Source: Candidatus Poribacteria bacterium (GTDB taxonomy: Bacteria; Poribacteria; WGA-4E; WGA-3G). Taken from it: 64,000 nucleotides of DNA. Of the stretch, positions 43,349 through 53,148 are shown in pieces. Made by a program: the position numbers and the translations under genes. Position 1 is the first letter of the stretch. Each line of letters opens with the position of its first letter. Location: the NCBI GenBank assembly GCA_028818705.1, contig JAPPNJ010000217.1, positions 30,762 to 94,761 on the forward strand, read 5' to 3'. The notes under the pieces were generated by a model. The model was not told the DNA's origin and did not search any database. It saw nothing but the letters and a program-made list of their open reading frames with translations.

Positions 43349-44024
43349 TAGTGGACAACTCCAAGATCTCATCAATAACATGACCCTGCCAGTTGTCTAC
43401 TTCTGGTCGATGTGGATCGTAGACATCCTTTAAATCAGTACGTTTCAGTATAGGTAACATTCCGACTGCCGCTGCTGTTGTCAATTCTTTATCACTCCCA
43501 TCGCCAACATAGAGACACGCTTGTGGTTGAACCTGCAACCGTTCACACGCAATCTCATAGATGCGACGGGAGGGTTTTTTGATTCGTTCTTCACAAGAGA
43601 AAACGGGAGCATCAATGTATTGGGATAGAGGAGATTCTGGAAAAAACCGCGGAACAGCAGAGTTACAGTTGGTGATAAGTCCTGTATATAATCCATTGCG
43701 TTTTAGCAGATCCAATGCTTCCAAAACCTCAGGCTCGGGAATAATGGATTTCCTCGTGAATTCGTCCTTCAAAAAAACAACCTGTTCAATTTGCATCCTA
43801 TTTGCTTTAACGCCTAAAGGACGACATACCTCAACAATATTCTCTTCAGCGGAGAGATTGCCTAATGACCTGTCCTTAATGGTTTCTCCCATAGCCTGCC
43901 AAAATTTCGGGTATGAAACACCGAGGATTTTAGCCATTTCCTCTTGAACCTTGTTGTACGCTTTGAGACTGAAATTTCCAACCAGTGTACCGTATAGATC
44001 GAATATGACGGCTTTGTAGGGCAT
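43329..44024 (-). CDS. HAD-superfamily hydrolase (phosphatase-like)
   Basis: 231 residues from ATG 44024 with AAGGA five bases upstream; a longer frame opens at 44111 without support. HAD motif I is VIFDLYGTLVGNF (nucleophile Asp about 9, but Tyr replaces the usual second Asp, DLYGT for DxDGT). Motif II is LITNCNSAV, the lysine region is RIKKPSRRIYEIACE, and motif IV is LYVGDGSDKEL. The D-L-Y-G-T form is common in haloacid-dehalogenase and phosphatase relatives. Substrate unknown; cytoplasmic. It overlaps the deacetylase gene tail to tail. Confidence 0.82.
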   Translation of the reverse strand: MPYKAVIFDLYGTLVGNFSLKAYNKVQEEMAKILGVSYPKFWQAMGETIKDRSLGNLSAEENIVEVCRPLGVKANRMQIEQVVFLKDEFTRKSIIPEPEVLEALDLLKRNGLYTGLITNCNSAVPRFFPESPLSQYIDAPVFSCEERIKKPSRRIYEIACERLQVQPQACLYVGDGSDKELTTAAAVGMLPILKRTDLKDVYDPHRPEVDNWQGHVIDEILELSTIISELA

Positions 44025-44164
44025 TTTGTTCCTTATGCTAAGTTTGGAAAATTTTAAGATGAAAACAGGCACTGTTATGCTTATTAATTCACAAGTGCCT
44101 GGTTTCTTCAAATTTTTTCTCAGGTGCGCCCAGAGAATGATTAGATCAGTAAGAGTAGAACTTT

Positions 44165-44755
44165 TTATACATTTCCTTGATTTTCATAAGCAGCAATGTC
44201 CGCTTCATACTGCAAGGTCCAACCGATTTCATCGAGTCCGTTTAGCAGGCAGTACTTCTCAAAATCGCCGATCTCAAAGTTGTGGGCAGTACCATCAGGA
44301 CGAATTACCGATTGCGCTTCCAAGTCTATCATCAACTGGTATCCCTCAGTGCTGTGTGCCTCTTGACTAAGTGAAGTGATAACGTCCGCGGTCAAGGTTA
44401 TCGGAAGAATCCCGTTCTTGTAACAATTGTTACGGAAGATGTCCGCAAATGAGGGAGCGAGAATCGCCTTGAAGCCGTATTGCTGAAGTGCCCACGGGGC
44501 ATGCTCACGGGAACTCCCACAGCCAAAGTTCACGCCAGCGATAAGGATGCTTGCACCTGCGTACCGAGGGAGATTCAGCACGAATTCGGGGTTCGGCTCG
44601 CCGTTTTCGAGGTAACGCCAATCGTTGAAGAGAAACTCACCGAAGCCGGTGCGTTCAATCCGTTTCAGGAATTGCTTGGGTATAATCTGGTCGGTGTCGA
44701 CATTAATTCGATCGAGTGGGACGACACGTCCAACGTGTTCTTTGAATGCTTCCAT
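44165..44755 (-). CDS. leuD: 3-isopropylmalate dehydratase small subunit
   Basis: 196 residues from ATG 44755, AAGGAG eight bases upstream. It starts MEAFKEHVGRVVPLDRINVD and carries DQIIPKQFL and the signature NFGCGSSREHAPWAL. It is the swivelling domain partner of LeuC in leucine biosynthesis, completing the isomerisation of 2- to 3-isopropylmalate. A GTTAG-headed hairpin repeat separates it from leuC (60-bp gap) without evident T-run, so cotranscription is likely. Cytoplasm. Confidence 0.93.
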   Translation of the reverse strand: MEAFKEHVGRVVPLDRINVDTDQIIPKQFLKRIERTGFGEFLFNDWRYLENGEPNPEFVLNLPRYAGASILIAGVNFGCGSSREHAPWALQQYGFKAILAPSFADIFRNNCYKNGILPITLTADVITSLSQEAHSTEGYQLMIDLEAQSVIRPDGTAHNFEIGDFEKYCLLNGLDEIGWTLQYEADIAAYENQGNV

Positions 44756-44770
44756 TTTTGTGTCTCCTTT

Positions 44771-44815
44771 GTTAGGGCATCGGGGGCGAGGCACGGAGAC
44801 CTCGCCTAACAATGG
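44771..44815 (-). repeat. REP-like hairpin between leuC and leuD
   Basis: GGCGAGG and CCTCGCC pair around CACGGAGA, extended by outer GTTAGG/CCTAAC. On the minus strand it begins GTTAGGCGAGG, as at 8690 and 11950. It lies within an operon, so it could affect relative expression of the two subunits, as REP elements do in enterobacteria. Confidence 0.55.
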
Positions 44816-46222
44816 CTAAGATAAGAATTCCCGAATGTCAACGAAATGTCCTGTGACCGCTGTCGCAGCCGCCATCTGTGGGCTGACGAGATGCGTGCGT
44901 CCGCCTTTGCCTTGCCTGCCTTCAAAATTCCGGTTCGATGTGCTGGCACAGCGTTGACCCGGCATCAGGGTGTCCGGATTCATGCCGAGGCACATGCTGC
45001 AACCCGCTTCACGCCATTCAAAGCCTGCATCCCGGAAAATCTGGTCAAGTCCTTCTGCCTCTGCTTGGCGCTTGACTGCCTGTGAACCCGGGACGACCAT
45101 CGCGCTGACATTCTCTGCGACTTTCCTGCCCTTTGCGACTTCAGCAGCAACCCGCAAATCACTGATGCGGGAGTTGGTGCAGCTACCAATGAATATCCTA
45201 TCTACAGCAATATCTGTGATTGGAGTGCCAGGTTTAATATCCATATATGCCAAAGCGTGTTCGGTGGCAGTTTTCTCGTCGGCTGTAGCCATATCTGCCG
45301 GATCCGGTACGTGTCCTGTTACATCGGTCACCATACCCGGGTTTGTCCCCCACGTTACCTGGGGTGCGATGTCTGCTGCGTCGAGTTGTAAGGTCCGATC
45401 GTAGGTTGCGCCTTCGTCAGTCGGGAGTTGTTTCCAGCGTTCAACTGCTGCATCAAACGCTTCACCTTTCGGTGCGAAACGCTTGCCAGCGATATACTTA
45501 TAAGTGGTATCGTCAGGTGCGATCATACCTGCGCGGGCGCCTGCTTCAATCGACATGTTGCAAACGGTCATCCGTTCCTCAATGCTGAGAGCACGAATCG
45601 CGGATCCGGTGTACTCTACGACGGCACCGTTGCCGCCATCAATACCGATATGTCCAATAATCGAGAGAATGATGTCCTTCGCGGTGACACCGTAAGGCAG
45701 TGTGCCATCAATCCGAATCTCAAAGGTCTCCGATTTCTGTTGCAAAAGGCATTGCGTTGCGAGGACATGCTCAATCTCGCTGGTCCCGATACCGAAGGCG
45801 AGTGCGCCCAGTGCACCGTGCGTTGAGGTATGGCTATCACCGCATACGAGGGTTTTGCCGGGCTGTGTGATGCCGAGTTCGGGTCCGATGACGTGAACGA
45901 TCCCTTGTTCAGGACTATCGATGTCGTAGAGTGGAATGTCAAACTCGGCGCAGTTTTCCGCGAGCGTTTCCATCTGTTTGGCTGCGATTAGATCGGTAAT
46001 AGGTAGCGATCTGTCTGTTGTTGGGACGTTGTGGTCCATCGTGGCAAACGTCAGATCAGGACGGCGGACCTTTCGGTTGTTGAGCCTTAATCCCTCAAAC
46101 GCTTGTGGGGATGTAACTTCATGGACGAGGTGCGTGTCGATATAGAGAATCGGGACCTCGTCTGCGGAGGCGCGCACAAGATGCGCCTCCCATATTTTTT
46201 CATACATTGTTTGTGTTTTCAT
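44816..46222 (-). CDS. leuC: 3-isopropylmalate dehydratase large subunit
   Basis: 468 residues, full length. Aconitase-family motifs: LVCGDSHTSTHGALGALAFG (about 130-150), the [4Fe-4S] cysteine segments FIGSCTNSRI (about 345) and CSMCLGMNPD (about 405). The heterodimer with LeuD isomerises isopropylmalate in leucine biosynthesis. Start ATG 46222 has GGAAG about ten bases upstream; an ATG five codons later lacks a site. No leader peptide or riboswitch was seen in the 107 bp upstream. Confidence 0.95.
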   Translation of the reverse strand: MKTQTMYEKIWEAHLVRASADEVPILYIDTHLVHEVTSPQAFEGLRLNNRKVRRPDLTFATMDHNVPTTDRSLPITDLIAAKQMETLAENCAEFDIPLYDIDSPEQGIVHVIGPELGITQPGKTLVCGDSHTSTHGALGALAFGIGTSEIEHVLATQCLLQQKSETFEIRIDGTLPYGVTAKDIILSIIGHIGIDGGNGAVVEYTGSAIRALSIEERMTVCNMSIEAGARAGMIAPDDTTYKYIAGKRFAPKGEAFDAAVERWKQLPTDEGATYDRTLQLDAADIAPQVTWGTNPGMVTDVTGHVPDPADMATADEKTATEHALAYMDIKPGTPITDIAVDRIFIGSCTNSRISDLRVAAEVAKGRKVAENVSAMVVPGSQAVKRQAEAEGLDQIFRDAGFEWREAGCSMCLGMNPDTLMPGQRCASTSNRNFEGRQGKGGRTHLVSPQMAAATAVTGHFVDIREFLS

Positions 46223-46329
46223 ATTTTTCTTTTCTTCCGATAAGTTAGACTTGAAGGTTTTCAGAGTTGACAGTTCAAAGGTTTCCTACGCTTCGGTCCT
46301 TAGAGTTATCTAAAGTTAATCAGGCAATG

Positions 46330-47478
46330 TTACTCAAAAGGTTGCAATGTACCGTCTTTTACTATTAGTGCTTTCTGGTCATAAACGCCATCCCCGTTGG
46401 CATTAAAAGAGAATTTGCCGAAAACTGTGTCAAAGTTACTGATATTTGCCAGTGCGTCCCGAATTGAGATTGCATCGGTTGACTCGGCATTCTTAATCGC
46501 CTCCGCTAAAATATAGACGGAAGCATACGAGACCATAGCAAATCCGTTCGGTTCCTTGCCAAACATTTCGCTATAATTCTGAACGAAGGCTTGGTTTCCG
46601 GGGGTGTCATCTGCGGTGGTCCAGTTTGTAAAAGTTATTGCGCCCTCGGCGGCGGGGCCTGCAGCATCTATCTCAAGATCGGTTAGCGAAGAAATAATAA
46701 TGGGCACGGTTATACCGAGGTGGCGTGCTTGAATCAGTATACCTGGTTTTTCGGGTGGCAATGCTGAGACAAAAATAACATCCGGATTCAACGCTTTTAT
46801 TCGAGTTAGTTGGGATGAGAAATCAGTATCACCCGTTTGGAAGGTTTCCGGGGTGAGCCCCTCAATACCATTTGCAGCGAATACCTCCCGCAATGTCATG
46901 TCTTGATCTGTAGAGAAGAAATCAGTGTTGTCGTAGAGCGTAGCAACTCGTTGATAGCCGAGTTTTGCATGCGTCGTCTTGATGCCTGTGGCAATGGCGG
47001 CCTTGGTCGTGCCCGGAATACGGAAAACAAAATCACCGATTTCGGTGAGACCGCTTGCTCCCGCTGTCGGACTAAGTGCCACGATCTCATTTTCTTGTGC
47101 TATCGGAAAGGCTGCCTGCGTTGCACTTGAGGTCGAGGGACCGAGGATAGCAGCCACCCTCTCCGTATGAATGAGTTTATTGAAAGCCTTAACCGCTCCT
47201 TCTGGAGTGCCCATACCATCCTCGAAGATAAACTGGAGTCGGGCCTTGCTGACATCTGCCTTGTTGATTTCGTCAATAGCGAGCGCAAAACCCTGTTTCA
47301 TGAGTTGTCCGGTAGCAGCCACGTGGCCTGTTAAGGGTAAAACGACTCCGATGGAAATCTCGCTACTTTCATCTTCTATCTGGGGTGTGGCGGGTTGAAT
47401 GGTTTGCGATATTCGCTCACAGGCAGAGAAGCCAACTATCAAGATGGCAATTGCTAAAATAAATACAAATGATTTCAA
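46330..47478 (-). CDS. branched-chain amino-acid-type ABC transporter substrate-binding lipoprotein
   Basis: 382 residues. The N-terminus MKSFVFILAIAILIVGFSAC is a lipoprotein signal with Cys20. A Peripla_BP_6 (LivJ-type) fold follows: ISIGVVLPLTGHVAATGQLM, LGPSTSSATQAAFPIAQEN, YQRVATLYDNTDFFSTDQD and NPDVIFVSALPP. It should capture a branched-chain amino acid, amide or similar solute and hand it to membrane subunits, none of which are adjacent. It lies next to leuCD but with a 107-bp gap and no shared operon sign; an amino-acid link is suggestive only. Confidence 0.87.
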   Translation of the reverse strand: MKSFVFILAIAILIVGFSACERISQTIQPATPQIEDESSEISIGVVLPLTGHVAATGQLMKQGFALAIDEINKADVSKARLQFIFEDGMGTPEGAVKAFNKLIHTERVAAILGPSTSSATQAAFPIAQENEIVALSPTAGASGLTEIGDFVFRIPGTTKAAIATGIKTTHAKLGYQRVATLYDNTDFFSTDQDMTLREVFAANGIEGLTPETFQTGDTDFSSQLTRIKALNPDVIFVSALPPEKPGILIQARHLGITVPIIISSLTDLEIDAAGPAAEGAITFTNWTTADDTPGNQAFVQNYSEMFGKEPNGFAMVSYASVYILAEAIKNAESTDAISIRDALANISNFDTVFGKFSFNANGDGVYDQKALIVKDGTLQPFE

Positions 47479-47801
47479 TTCAATTTACTCCTTTACTTAT
47501 GGTAAACCTTAGAATTATAGTAAAATCCATAATTAAGTTTAGACTCTCTAACGTGGCGAGGTTAGGAAACCTTGAAGAAACACCCCAGCAAAAACCCTAC
47601 CAAGGGGTGGAAGTGTGTAATTATTTTTTGAATTCACTATAATTGGACACTCTGCCCCGGCGACGTTAGATGAGGTTTCAGAAAATAAATCGGTAATTTT
47701 CCAACAATGTCCGGTGCGGAATGTAAAACTAAGACAAATTATACTCTATAGCATAATTTCAAACCGCACCTACCAATAATTATAAATAATCGGGTTATAT
47801 T
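47479..47801. repeat. gene-free gap with a family B element and its upstream partner repeat
   Basis: The gap between the RNase J gene and the binding-protein gene. At 47669-47700, GAGGTTTCAGAAAATAAATC and GGTAATTT match 63673-63705. At 47713-47775 an element with outer arms GGTGCGG/CCGCACC contains AATGTAAAACTAAGACAAAT and a TATGC-type palindrome. On the minus strand it begins GGTAGGTGCGG, i.e. a GTAG head. A degenerate GGCGAGGTTAGGAAACC lies near 47557. No promoter was convincingly identified. Confidence 0.6.
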
Positions 47802-49604
47802 CTAAACCCGCATAACGACCGGGAATATAAACGGTGTTCGTTGCATCTGTTTTGAGAAGAATCGCCGGAGCGCGCCTCGAATCTCATCTTGGACGATCTC
47901 AGTCTCGTGTTTCTGCTCGTCGCTTAGGTTTTCGATGACGCGGCGAGTGATTTCTTTTGCTTCCTCTATCAGTTCTTCCGATTTGTCCATATAGACAAAC
48001 CCACGTGAGATAATTTCTATCTGTCCAGCACTCAGTGCCATTTTAGTGGGAAGGTCTGTTTGTATAACTTCATCAACAGCGTCAATGTTGGTTAGCATCT
48101 TTTCTACGGTTTCTGACCCATCCCCTGCATTGTTTGCGCCCGTTGCTATGTCACTGTGTAGAATAACGATAGGGATAAGGATGCCGTCTTGGGAAAGTTG
48201 GATACGGTCTCGGAGAACGATATCCTCAAGTTCGATTTCCGGTTTACCGTCAACAAAAACGCGTCCGGAGCGTCCTTCGCGTCCAAAAACTTCACATGTT
48301 TCGGGTGTGAGATGAATAAGTTCGCCATCTTCGGCAACTCTAATGTTCTCACTTGGGATGCCGACGGATTCGGCAAGTTCAGCGTGCCGCATCAGGTTTT
48401 GATATTCACCGTGCATTGGCATAAAAAATTGCGGTTGCAAGAGATTGAGCATTAACTTCAGGTCTTCGCTCGCGCCATGACCAGAGACGTGTACATTGGC
48501 ATTACGCTCGTGGTATATTTTTGCCCCGCGTCTGAGAAGGTGGTTCACTACATTTCCGATCGACTTTTCGTTGCCGGGAATGATTCGTGCTGAGATGACG
48601 ACGGTGTCACCTTGTTCTACCTTCAAAAACGAATGATTATCAAGTGCCATCAATGCCAATGCTGAACGTGGTTCCCCTTGGCTACCCGTAGTCAAAATTA
48701 CAACCTCATGCGGTTTGAACTGCGATGCATCGCGGGCATCAATGAGATAGTCTGGATTCAGGTCAAGGTAACCAAGTTCAGAGGCGGTGCGGACGTTGTT
48801 CAAGAGAGAACGTCCGGTGACAGCAACGAGTCGCCGGTGTATACTCGCGAGATCGACGAATTGTTGGATACGGTGTAAACTTGAGGAAAAGGTGCAGAGG
48901 AACAATTTCTGCTCCGTTTTCTGAAAGATATTGTCTATTGTATCATAGATACTACGCTCAGAGGGTGTTTGCCCGGGTCGCTCTGCGTTGGTGCTGTCGG
49001 AGATAAGGAGTTGAACACCTTCGGCACCCAAGCGTGCGAGGGTCTGAACATCACTTAACTTGCCGTCGATAGGGGTCATGTCAAACTTGAAGTCGCCTGT
49101 ATGGACAATAACGCCAACCGGTGTGTGCAGTGCAATCGCTACACTGTCTGGGATGCTATGTGTGACGTGGATGAATTCAGCAGAGAAATCGCCCAATTCG
49201 ACTGTATCACCCGGGGCGATCGTATTGAGTTGTGCTTTGCCGAGTACACCGTATTCACGTAGCCTTCCAGTTGCGATCGCAAGTGTAAGCTGCGTGCCGT
49301 AGACTGGGACATCTAACTGCCGTAGGACGTATGCTAAAGCACCGATATGGTCCTCGTGTCCGTGGGTTAGAAGGATTCCGCGAATCTTCTCTTGCCGTTC
49401 AACCAGATAGTGGATGTCCGGAAATATCAGATCGACACCCGGCATATCCGAATTCGGTAGCATGAAACCGGTATCGATGACGATAAGGTCGTTCTCGGTT
49501 TCGTACACCATTATGTTGAGCCCAAATTCCCCTAAACCTCCCAATGGGATGATCGAAACGTTTTTTAAACTATTAGGTTTCTGATCGATTTTTTCCGTTG
49601 TCAA
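47802..49604 (-). CDS. rnj: ribonuclease J (beta-CASP metallo-beta-lactamase RNase)
   Basis: 600 residues from TTG 49604, chosen because AAGGAAA lies about six bases upstream. An in-frame ATG at 49763 would add 53 residues lacking family similarity. The metallo-beta-lactamase motifs are LTHGHEDHIGAL, HVTHSIPDS and HTGDFKFD. The beta-CASP part has SDSTNAERPGQTPSE, TTGSQGEPRSAL and HVSGHGASEDLKLM, then a C-terminal dimerisation domain. RNase J degrades and matures RNA by 5'-exo- and endonucleolytic cleavage. Genomic use of RNase J with a non-ATG start is unremarkable. It follows leuS. Confidence 0.92.
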   Translation of the reverse strand: MTTEKIDQKPNSLKNVSIIPLGGLGEFGLNIMVYETENDLIVIDTGFMLPNSDMPGVDLIFPDIHYLVERQEKIRGILLTHGHEDHIGALAYVLRQLDVPVYGTQLTLAIATGRLREYGVLGKAQLNTIAPGDTVELGDFSAEFIHVTHSIPDSVAIALHTPVGVIVHTGDFKFDMTPIDGKLSDVQTLARLGAEGVQLLISDSTNAERPGQTPSERSIYDTIDNIFQKTEQKLFLCTFSSSLHRIQQFVDLASIHRRLVAVTGRSLLNNVRTASELGYLDLNPDYLIDARDASQFKPHEVVILTTGSQGEPRSALALMALDNHSFLKVEQGDTVVISARIIPGNEKSIGNVVNHLLRRGAKIYHERNANVHVSGHGASEDLKLMLNLLQPQFFMPMHGEYQNLMRHAELAESVGIPSENIRVAEDGELIHLTPETCEVFGREGRSGRVFVDGKPEIELEDIVLRDRIQLSQDGILIPIVILHSDIATGANNAGDGSETVEKMLTNIDAVDEVIQTDLPTKMALSAGQIEIISRGFVYMDKSEELIEEAKEITRRVIENLSDEQKHETEIVQDEIRGALRRFFSKQMQRTPFIFPVVMRV

Positions 49605-49783
49605 AAATCGGTTTCCTTTTTTAAAGTAAGCCTGTAAGGGCGTTTTTAAACTTACGACTTGCGCAGTGCATTTCAAAAATCCCTTTTGGCTCCCGATCTT
49701 CCAACCTTCCAATTTTCTTTGTTGGTAAGGTGTGAGGCGAAAACCGTCAAGAACGAAAGACACAGCGGCTTAGAGACAGTTGT

Positions 49784-52339
49784 TTAAACAACGATATTAA
49801 TGAGACGATTCGGCACGACGATGGTCTTCCGAATCGGTTTTTCTTCAATGAATCGCTGGACCCGTTCGTCTGCGAGTGCGGCTTCTTCGATTTCTTTGTC
49901 GGTTGCATCGGCAGGCAGTTGGAGCCGGTTGCGAAGTTTCCCATTGACTTGTGCGATTATGGTTACAGTGGCACTTTCCAGTACGGCTTCGTCATGCGTG
50001 GGCCACTGCTCATGCGCGATGAACCCTGTTTCACCGAGACGGTGCCACAACTCTTGTGAGATATGTGGGGCATAAGGAGCGAGTAGACGTAAGAACACCT
50101 TCAGGCTCTCTTCCGGCAACGACTTCACTTGGGTCGCAGCGTTGACAAAAATCATCATCTGGCTAATTGCTGTGTTCATCTTGTCGATGGAGGCGGTATC
50201 TTCCGTCACCTGTTTGATGGTTTTGTGGAGTTCCTGCCAGAGATTAGGTTCCGTTGTGCCAGCAGCGTCAGTTAACTTTCCATTAAGTTCACCGTTCTCT
50301 TCGTTAACAACGAGTCGCCAGACGCGTTGCAAGAAGCGGTAGACACCCTCCACACCGGCATCTTGCCACGGTGTGCTGGCTGTAACAGGTCCGATAAACA
50401 GCAGGTAGAGTCGAATTGCATCCGCACCGTATTTGTCAATCACATCGTCCGAGTTGATAACATTAAAACGGGATTTGGACATCTTTTCTATTTGCACATT
50501 AAGTGGCGTACCGTTGGCTTTTGCCACTACTGACTTCCCGTCATTGTGTTCGACTTCATGCGGATAATAGTACTTACCGGCGTCGTCTTGATACGATTCG
50601 GCAAGAATTGTTCCTTGGTTCACCAAACCTTGGAACGGTTCCTGCGTAGAGACTAAGCCACAATCATACAGAACCTTATGCCAAAATCGGGCGTAGAGTA
50701 GGTGTAATACCGCGTGTTCTGCGCCACCAAGGTAGAGGTCAACGGGCATCCAATATTGTTCAAGTGCGGTATCAAAAGGTGCTTCAGCATTGTGTGCGTC
50801 GAGGAAGCGGAGATAGTACCAACAAGAACCTGCCCATTGTGGCATGATGTTCGTTTCCCGCGTCGCGGTTCGTCCATCTGGTAGTGTCACGTTCAACCAC
50901 TGGGATCCGGCACGCGCAAGGGGCGGTTGTCCATCTTCTGTCGGTTTGTAGGCATCAATAGGCGGCAGTTCGAGCGGTAGTTCTTCATCTGGTAGTTGAA
51001 CAATGGTTCCATCTTCAAGGTGTGCGAGCGGAAAGGGTTCGCCCCAATACCGTTGCCGCGAAAAGAGCCAGTCCCGTAAGCGGTACTGAACCTGTCTCTT
51101 ACCTCGCCCTTCATTTTCGAGCCATTGGATCATTTTCTCCTTCGCCTCGTCCACCTGCAAGCCGTTGAGAAAACCGGAATTAACGCAGATCCCATCACCT
51201 TCGAAGGGTGCCTCTTCAATCGGATTTTCACCGCCTTTGATGACTTCGATGATAGGAATACCGAAAGCCGAAGCGAATTCGTGGTCGCGTTCATCGTGTC
51301 CGGGGACCGCCATGATGGCACCCGTGCCATAAGTCATGAGGACGTAGTCTGCAACCCAGATCGGAACAGGCGTATTGTTACACGGGTTGATAGCATAAGC
51401 ACCCGTGAAAACACCTGTCTTCTCTGTAGCAAGGTCTGTACGTTGAAGATCAGATTTGTTAATAGTTTCTTTAACGTAAGCGTTAACCGCCGGTGCTGCA
51501 TCAGGGTGCGTTATCTCAGAAACGAGCGGATGTTCGGGTGCCAGCACGCAATAGGTTGCCCCGAAGAGCGTATCAGGACGCGTTGTGAAAACCGTGAATG
51601 TCTTATCACTGTCTTTGATGTCGAAGGTAATGTCTCCGCCCTCTGATTTACCGATCCAGTGCCGTTGCATCTCCTTGAGTCCATCGGGCCAATCCAATAA
51701 ATCCAAGTCTTCCAGCAAGCGGTCTGCATAGGCAGTGATTTTAAGCATCCATTGGCGCATGAGGCGACGCTCAACTGGATCACCGGTCTCAACATATTTA
51801 CCGTCCTTTACCTCTTCATTTGAGAGGACGGTGCCGAGTGCGGGACACCAGTTAACTGGGACATCGGCGAGATATGCGAGGTCTTTTTCATAGAGGCGGA
51901 GGAAAATCCATTGTGTCCACTTGTAGTAGTCGGGTAGAGAGGTGTCAATTTCACGCGACCAATCGTACGAGAAACCGATACGTTGCATCTGCTGCCGGAA
52001 GGTGTCGGTATTTCGTCGTGTAATGTCTATTGGATGTTCGTTTTCACGCACTGCGAAACGTTCTGTTGGGAGTCCGAAAGCGTCCCATCCCATCGGGTGC
52101 ATCACATGATACCCCTGCATGCGTCGGAAATTCGCAAGAACATCGGTAGGTAAATAGTTTTTCGAGTGCCCCACGTGCAGCCCGGCGCCTGAGGTATATG
52201 GGAACATGCCAAGCACATAAAATTTGGGCTTGGTCTTTAGTGTTTCGATATCGTTTGGAATTTTGAATGCTTCTTTTTTTCGCCACTCGGCTTGCCAATA
52301 CGGTTCTATTTTCGCCGGGGCGTATGGATGGTTCTCCAT
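49784..52339 (-). CDS. leuS: leucyl-tRNA synthetase
   Basis: 851 residues, normal length. The class I HIGH motif is GAGLHVGHSKNYLPTDV (about 50-65), an editing (CP1) domain occupies about 220-420 (VFTTRPDTLFGATYCVLAPE and TYGTGAIMAVPGHDERD), and the KMSKS loop is EKMSKSRFNVI (about 620). The C-terminal anticodon-binding domain ends VPNRLINIVV. It charges tRNA-Leu and edits mischarged amino acids. AAGGAG lies 11 bases upstream of ATG 52339. No T-box leader was found. Confidence 0.97.
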   Translation of the reverse strand: MENHPYAPAKIEPYWQAEWRKKEAFKIPNDIETLKTKPKFYVLGMFPYTSGAGLHVGHSKNYLPTDVLANFRRMQGYHVMHPMGWDAFGLPTERFAVRENEHPIDITRRNTDTFRQQMQRIGFSYDWSREIDTSLPDYYKWTQWIFLRLYEKDLAYLADVPVNWCPALGTVLSNEEVKDGKYVETGDPVERRLMRQWMLKITAYADRLLEDLDLLDWPDGLKEMQRHWIGKSEGGDITFDIKDSDKTFTVFTTRPDTLFGATYCVLAPEHPLVSEITHPDAAPAVNAYVKETINKSDLQRTDLATEKTGVFTGAYAINPCNNTPVPIWVADYVLMTYGTGAIMAVPGHDERDHEFASAFGIPIIEVIKGGENPIEEAPFEGDGICVNSGFLNGLQVDEAKEKMIQWLENEGRGKRQVQYRLRDWLFSRQRYWGEPFPLAHLEDGTIVQLPDEELPLELPPIDAYKPTEDGQPPLARAGSQWLNVTLPDGRTATRETNIMPQWAGSCWYYLRFLDAHNAEAPFDTALEQYWMPVDLYLGGAEHAVLHLLYARFWHKVLYDCGLVSTQEPFQGLVNQGTILAESYQDDAGKYYYPHEVEHNDGKSVVAKANGTPLNVQIEKMSKSRFNVINSDDVIDKYGADAIRLYLLFIGPVTASTPWQDAGVEGVYRFLQRVWRLVVNEENGELNGKLTDAAGTTEPNLWQELHKTIKQVTEDTASIDKMNTAISQMMIFVNAATQVKSLPEESLKVFLRLLAPYAPHISQELWHRLGETGFIAHEQWPTHDEAVLESATVTIIAQVNGKLRNRLQLPADATDKEIEEAALADERVQRFIEEKPIRKTIVVPNRLINIVV

Positions 52340-52697
52340 TTCGCTCGCTTCTCCTTTTTCAGCCTTTTTGTGTTGGCTTTATAATATAAATTCTACCACA
52401 ACCACGTTAGATTGTCAAGACAGAGTACTTTGGTGTCAAGGGTATTTAATTTTAGTAGTCGGTAGTCGCGAGCGTGGGAACCTTCCTACAAAGGTTCTCA
52501 GGAGTAGTTGATTAGGAAAGTGATCGCTACTGTAAGGACGACGCGTGTATAGAGGATCGCTTTGGCAAGAGGTGGAAAGAGAAAAGGCGAGGTTAGAAAC
52601 CTCGCCTACCGATTTTAGAGAGAAAAAGGTGTAATTGGGAAACCTTCCCAATGGTGGGCCTGTTAGTAAATGCCTGTATATCCAGATTTACGCTGTA
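52340..52697. repeat. 358-bp gap with REP-like hairpins
   Basis: GGCGAGGTT (52586-52594) and AACCTCGCC (52598-52606) make a tight hairpin. On the minus strand it reads GGTAGGCGAGGTTTCTAACC, a canonical GTAG-headed REP-like unit. A second GGGAAACCTTCCC palindrome lies near 52638-52650, and GGGAACC/GGTTCTC near 52477-52500. No gene is supported. The bases next to leuS are AT-rich and should contain its promoter. Confidence 0.55.
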
Positions 52698-52892
52698 TTA
52701 CTGCGCCTGCTTTACTACCGCGTTTTGCGTGGCAGAGAGAACGCTGTGTAACGACTGAAAGTAGCTCATTTCAGCCAGCTTTATCCGTTTCTGATCGCCT
52801 TCAATCCGCGCTTTGACAAGCGTTTCCCAGTTCAGCTTCAGCATACGGTTTGTTTTCTGTAGCACTTTCCAGTGCACTTCTGAAATCATCAT
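52698..52892 (-). CDS. small helical protein of unknown function
   Basis: 64 residues. Two adjacent ATG codons at 52892 and 52889 follow AAGGAG with ideal spacing, which supports translation. The sequence (ISEVHWKVLQKTNRMLKLNW, then ETLVKARIEGDQKRIKLAEM) is charged and predicted to be helical, with no signal peptide, cysteines or known motif. I do not recognise it. It stands alone in a region of repeats and another small gene. Confidence 0.55.
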   Translation of the reverse strand: MMISEVHWKVLQKTNRMLKLNWETLVKARIEGDQKRIKLAEMSYFQSLHSVLSATQNAVVKQAQ

Positions 52893-53148
52893 GTCTCTCC
52901 TTATATATGGTGGGTGGTTTAGCATGATCTGCCAGAAAAGACATTCAAGGCTTCAGCCAGTATATCTTAGATCGTTATGACCTTCTCGACATTAATATGT
53001 TGCATCTGTCGATAGATATCTTCGTTAAAATGATGCTATATATTTTTGCCGTTTATATGAGGTAAAAACGTTAGATTGGCAAATTTGGTTTCAAAAGCCA
53101 GTGTGAGTGCTATTTTTTTGCTGAATGGGGATAAGGATCTCTATGTGT

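Noticed and set aside
46223..46329. Leucine leader peptide or riboswitch before leuC
   Set aside because: No run of Leu codons, no terminator/antiterminator pair visible.
51125..51646. Plus-strand open frame of 173 codons
   Set aside because: Antisense of leuS, no family resemblance.
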